Of a stretch of 9,751 nucleotides of DNA, positions 8,231 to 9,751 are shown piece after piece. A program made the position numbers and the translations under genes. Every line of letters starts with the position of its first letter. The stretch's first letter is position 1. The DNA comes from Pseudomonadota bacterium (GTDB taxonomy: Bacteria > Myxococcota > Polyangia > Polyangiales > Polyangiaceae), in assembly GCA_023419055.1 (NCBI GenBank), contig JAEZYO010000834.1:1-9751 (forward strand), read 5' to 3'. The notes below the pieces were generated by a model. The model saw only the letters and a list, made by a program, of their open reading frames with translations, was not told the origin of the DNA and made no database searches.

Positions 8231-8953
8231 TCAGTCGGCGCAGGGCGCGAGCTGCGACGCGCCCTCTCGCGTCACCGCGTCACCGAGCTCGATGCCCTCG
8301 TCGATCACCACGCCGCCGTAAACGTCGGTGACGCGGAACGTGTACGGGCCGGGGCCGAAGCCGTTCTCACCGACGAAGTAGTTGTAGTCCTGCCTCGGGA
8401 CCGGGCTGAAGGCGCCGTTCAGCTCGACCTCGAGCTTCGCGATCGCGTGCCGGTGATTTCGCACCTGCACGCCGGCCCACCACTGGTTGCTGCCGTCCTT
8501 GAAGTGGTAGCGAATCGGTCCCGTCACGCCACAGGCCACGTAGCGCCAGGTGATCGGGACCCTCCCCTGCTCGAGCGGCGCGATGAGCTCGAACGCCTCC
8601 GGGCTCAAGTCGAGGTTACCCGCCGGGCACTCGGGGCAAAGGTCGACGATGCGCACGGTGATGTCGCCGTTCGGCCCGCTGACGCGCGCGCACGACCCGC
8701 ACGCCGCTGAGCCTGCGTAGTCGGGCGCATTCATCGCCGCGACCATCAAATCGTTCGGTGAGGGGTCGAACGAGCACGCGCCGCTCCCGTCGGCGAAGTC
8801 GTAGTAGGTCGCCTGCCCCGAGCGCTCGCTCTCTGCCGAGCAAGTACTCGCGTGCGACGGCCCGGGGCGGTCGCCCGAGCCGTCGTCCGAACCGGAGCAG
8901 CCGAAGATCGCTGCAACCAGCGAAGCGGGAGCGAGAAAGCGCTTCATCGTCAT
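8231..8953 (-). CDS. Bacterial expansin (EXLX) lipoprotein with CBM63
   Basis: Expansins loosen plant cell walls without hydrolysis by weakening cellulose and matrix contacts. The 240-residue product begins with a signal ending in AIFGC (Cys19), a probable lipobox, then a Ser/Gly/Asp-rich spacer to about residue 35. The D1 double-psi beta-barrel covers about 45-135: GQATYYDF (46-53), CGSCARV (85-91) and VDLCPEC (103-109), GNLDLSPEAF (112-121). Asp104, Glu108 and Asp115 stand exactly 33 residues after Asp71, Glu75 and Asp82 of Bacillus YoaJ/EXLX1. The CBM63 domain keeps the cellulose-binding aromatics Trp158, Trp159 and Tyr190, with the same +33 offset, in NQWWAGVQVRNH and QDYNYFV. Eight further Cys residues are present. 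I chose ATG 8953 because it overlaps the upstream stop as ATGA; ATG 8947 (two residues shorter) is an alternative, and ATG 8977 lies inside the upstream gene. The family is not in doubt; the lipid anchor is inferred (Phe at -2 is unusual). Confidence 0.92.
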   Translation of the reverse strand: MTMKRFLAPASLVAAIFGCSGSDDGSGDRPGPSHASTCSAESERSGQATYYDFADGSGACSFDPSPNDLMVAAMNAPDYAGSAACGSCARVSGPNGDITVRIVDLCPECPAGNLDLSPEAFELIAPLEQGRVPITWRYVACGVTGPIRYHFKDGSNQWWAGVQVRNHRHAIAKLEVELNGAFSPVPRQDYNYFVGENGFGPGPYTFRVTDVYGGVVIDEGIELGDAVTREGASQLAPCAD

Positions 8954-9751
8954 TTCACGGGCGGGCGAACGACGCACACGCTATCGAGGCAGTCGGTCGC
9001 CGCTCGATTGCAGCAGTCGGCAGCCTTCTCGCACGCTTCACCGGCGCCTGCGCAGGCGAGCTTCGTCGGGTCGGTACACACACCGCCGACGCAGAAGCCG
9101 GAGCAGCACTCGAACCCGGCCTTGCACTCACCGCCGTCTTCGCCCGGTGGCGGCGTCTCGATGCACGCGGCGAGCGACCAGAAGCCGCGCATGTTCGGCG
9201 TGTCTTCCTGGCCCTCGATGTAGAACGCGGGGTGACTCGGGTCGACGTCACCGATCTTTTCGTCGATGGCCGCGACCCACAGCCGGCGCTTGCCGTTGAT
9301 GACCGGCCCCGTGAGCTGGTTCCCGAAGTCGCGCATACTGGTGAACACCACCCACGAGTAGCCGCCGCGCTTGGCGGGGTTGAAGGTCGGCTCGCGGTTC
9401 GTGTAGTGGTCCGCCGCCCGCGGTGGATCGTTGATGCGGTCGAGACGGATGTTCGTGGTGCCCGCGGTATTCGCGATCCAGAGCTCCCCGCCGTCGGGGG
9501 CGTCGTCCTCACAGCCGTCGTGGCACCCGGTCGAGTACTCGCCCGTGTGGTACGCGATCCACTTGGAATCGGGCGTGAACGACGGATAGCCGAGCCCCGC
9601 GTTGTCGGGCGGGAAGGCGTCCGCCCGCACCACCTCGTGCAGGGTCGGGTCGAACTTGGCCTCGTCCTGATCGAACGTCACGTAAACGATGCGGTTCGAC
9701 GGATTCGGGATCACGTTGTCGTTGAGATCGCCCCCCGCCTCGACCAGGGCC
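8950..9751 (-). CDS. PD40/TolB-like beta-propeller protein with Cys knots, 3' part
   Basis: The frame is open to the right edge, so the N-terminus is missing; 266 residues are visible. The N-terminal two thirds reads as PD40 (WD40-like, TolB-type) propeller blades: YPSFTPDSKWIAYHT, ELWIANTAGTTNIRL, EPTFNPAKRGGYSWVVFTS and RRLWVAAIDEKIGDVD. Such propellers usually bind other envelope proteins or ligands; no catalytic residues can be named. The C-terminus carries two Cys-knot modules (bases 8974-9126), each with C-x5-CC and then C-x4-C, the first containing ECCSGFC. CCSGFC-type knots are frequent in secreted myxobacterial proteins. The GTG at 9714 is not the true start because coding-like sequence continues through it. 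The stop overlaps the expansin start by ATGA, so the two are probably cotranscribed. Extracytoplasmic location is inferred from the Cys pattern. Confidence 0.8.
   Translation of the reverse strand, partial: ALVEAGGDLNDNVIPNPSNRIVYVTFDQDEAKFDPTLHEVVRADAFPPDNAGLGYPSFTPDSKWIAYHTGEYSTGCHDGCEDDAPDGGELWIANTAGTTNIRLDRINDPPRAADHYTNREPTFNPAKRGGYSWVVFTSMRDFGNQLTGPVINGKRRLWVAAIDEKIGDVDPSHPAFYIEGQEDTPNMRGFWSLAACIETPPPGEDGGECKAGFECCSGFCVGGVCTDPTKLACAGAGEACEKAADCCNRAATDCLDSVCVVRPPVK
8974..9126 (-). repeat. Two tandem C-x5-CC...C-x4-C knot modules
   Basis: Within the propeller protein, module one is C-x5-CC-x3-C-x4-C (first Cys encoded at 9124-9126) and module two is C-x5-CC-x6-C-x4-C (last Cys encoded at 8974-8976). 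They are joined by a short linker containing a lone Cys. The shared spacing suggests an internal duplication of a small disulphide-bonded domain. Confidence 0.55.

Overview
This is a dense, very G+C-rich (roughly two thirds by eye) stretch of bacterial chromosome. Almost every base lies in one of eight genes, third codon positions are strongly G/C, and several genes overlap by a few bases. The gene content suggests a myxobacterium, probably of the Polyangia/Sorangium side: Cys-rich secreted proteins with CC-x3-C knots, a TolB-like propeller lipoprotein-style gene, a DUF1800/DUF1501 export pair, a PL3 pectate lyase and a bacterial expansin. This placement is inference from style and content; there is no rRNA or other marker gene.

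Layout. Left block, + strand: the 3' part of a Cys-rich secreted protein built from ~62-residue repeats (1-552), a PL3 pectate lyase with a lipoprotein signal (591-1403), and tagaturonate reductase UxaB (1426-2934). Middle block, - strand, transcribed right to left: an unusual permuted SAM-dependent methyltransferase (5827-6543), a DUF1800 lipoprotein (4157-5767) and a Tat-exported DUF1501 protein (2940-4160) that overlaps it by a GTGA. Next, on the + strand and divergent from the methyltransferase, is an ABC-F translation-factor-type ATPase (6600-8222). Right block, - strand: the 3' part of a PD40 beta-propeller protein with two C-terminal Cys knots (8950-9751) overlaps by ATGA the start of an expansin (EXLX) lipoprotein with a CBM63 domain (8231-8953).

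How the genes fit together. The clearest theme is plant cell wall use: an outward-facing pectate lyase, the cytosolic enzyme that reduces tagaturonate in galacturonate catabolism directly behind it, and, about 5 kb away, a wall-loosening expansin. The DUF1800/DUF1501 pair is a recurrent exported pair of unknown function. The ABC-F and methyltransferase genes look like housekeeping or orphan genes between these blocks. No complete undescribed defence or mobile system is visible. The best leads are the methyltransferase with TSLPD in the place of the usual (D/N/S)PP(Y/W/F) motif, the coupling of an expansin to a Cys-knot propeller protein, and the tandem Cys-repeat protein beside the pectinase.

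No tRNA, rRNA, CRISPR array, insertion sequence or convincing factor-independent terminator was seen. No gene-free stretch exceeds about 60 bases.
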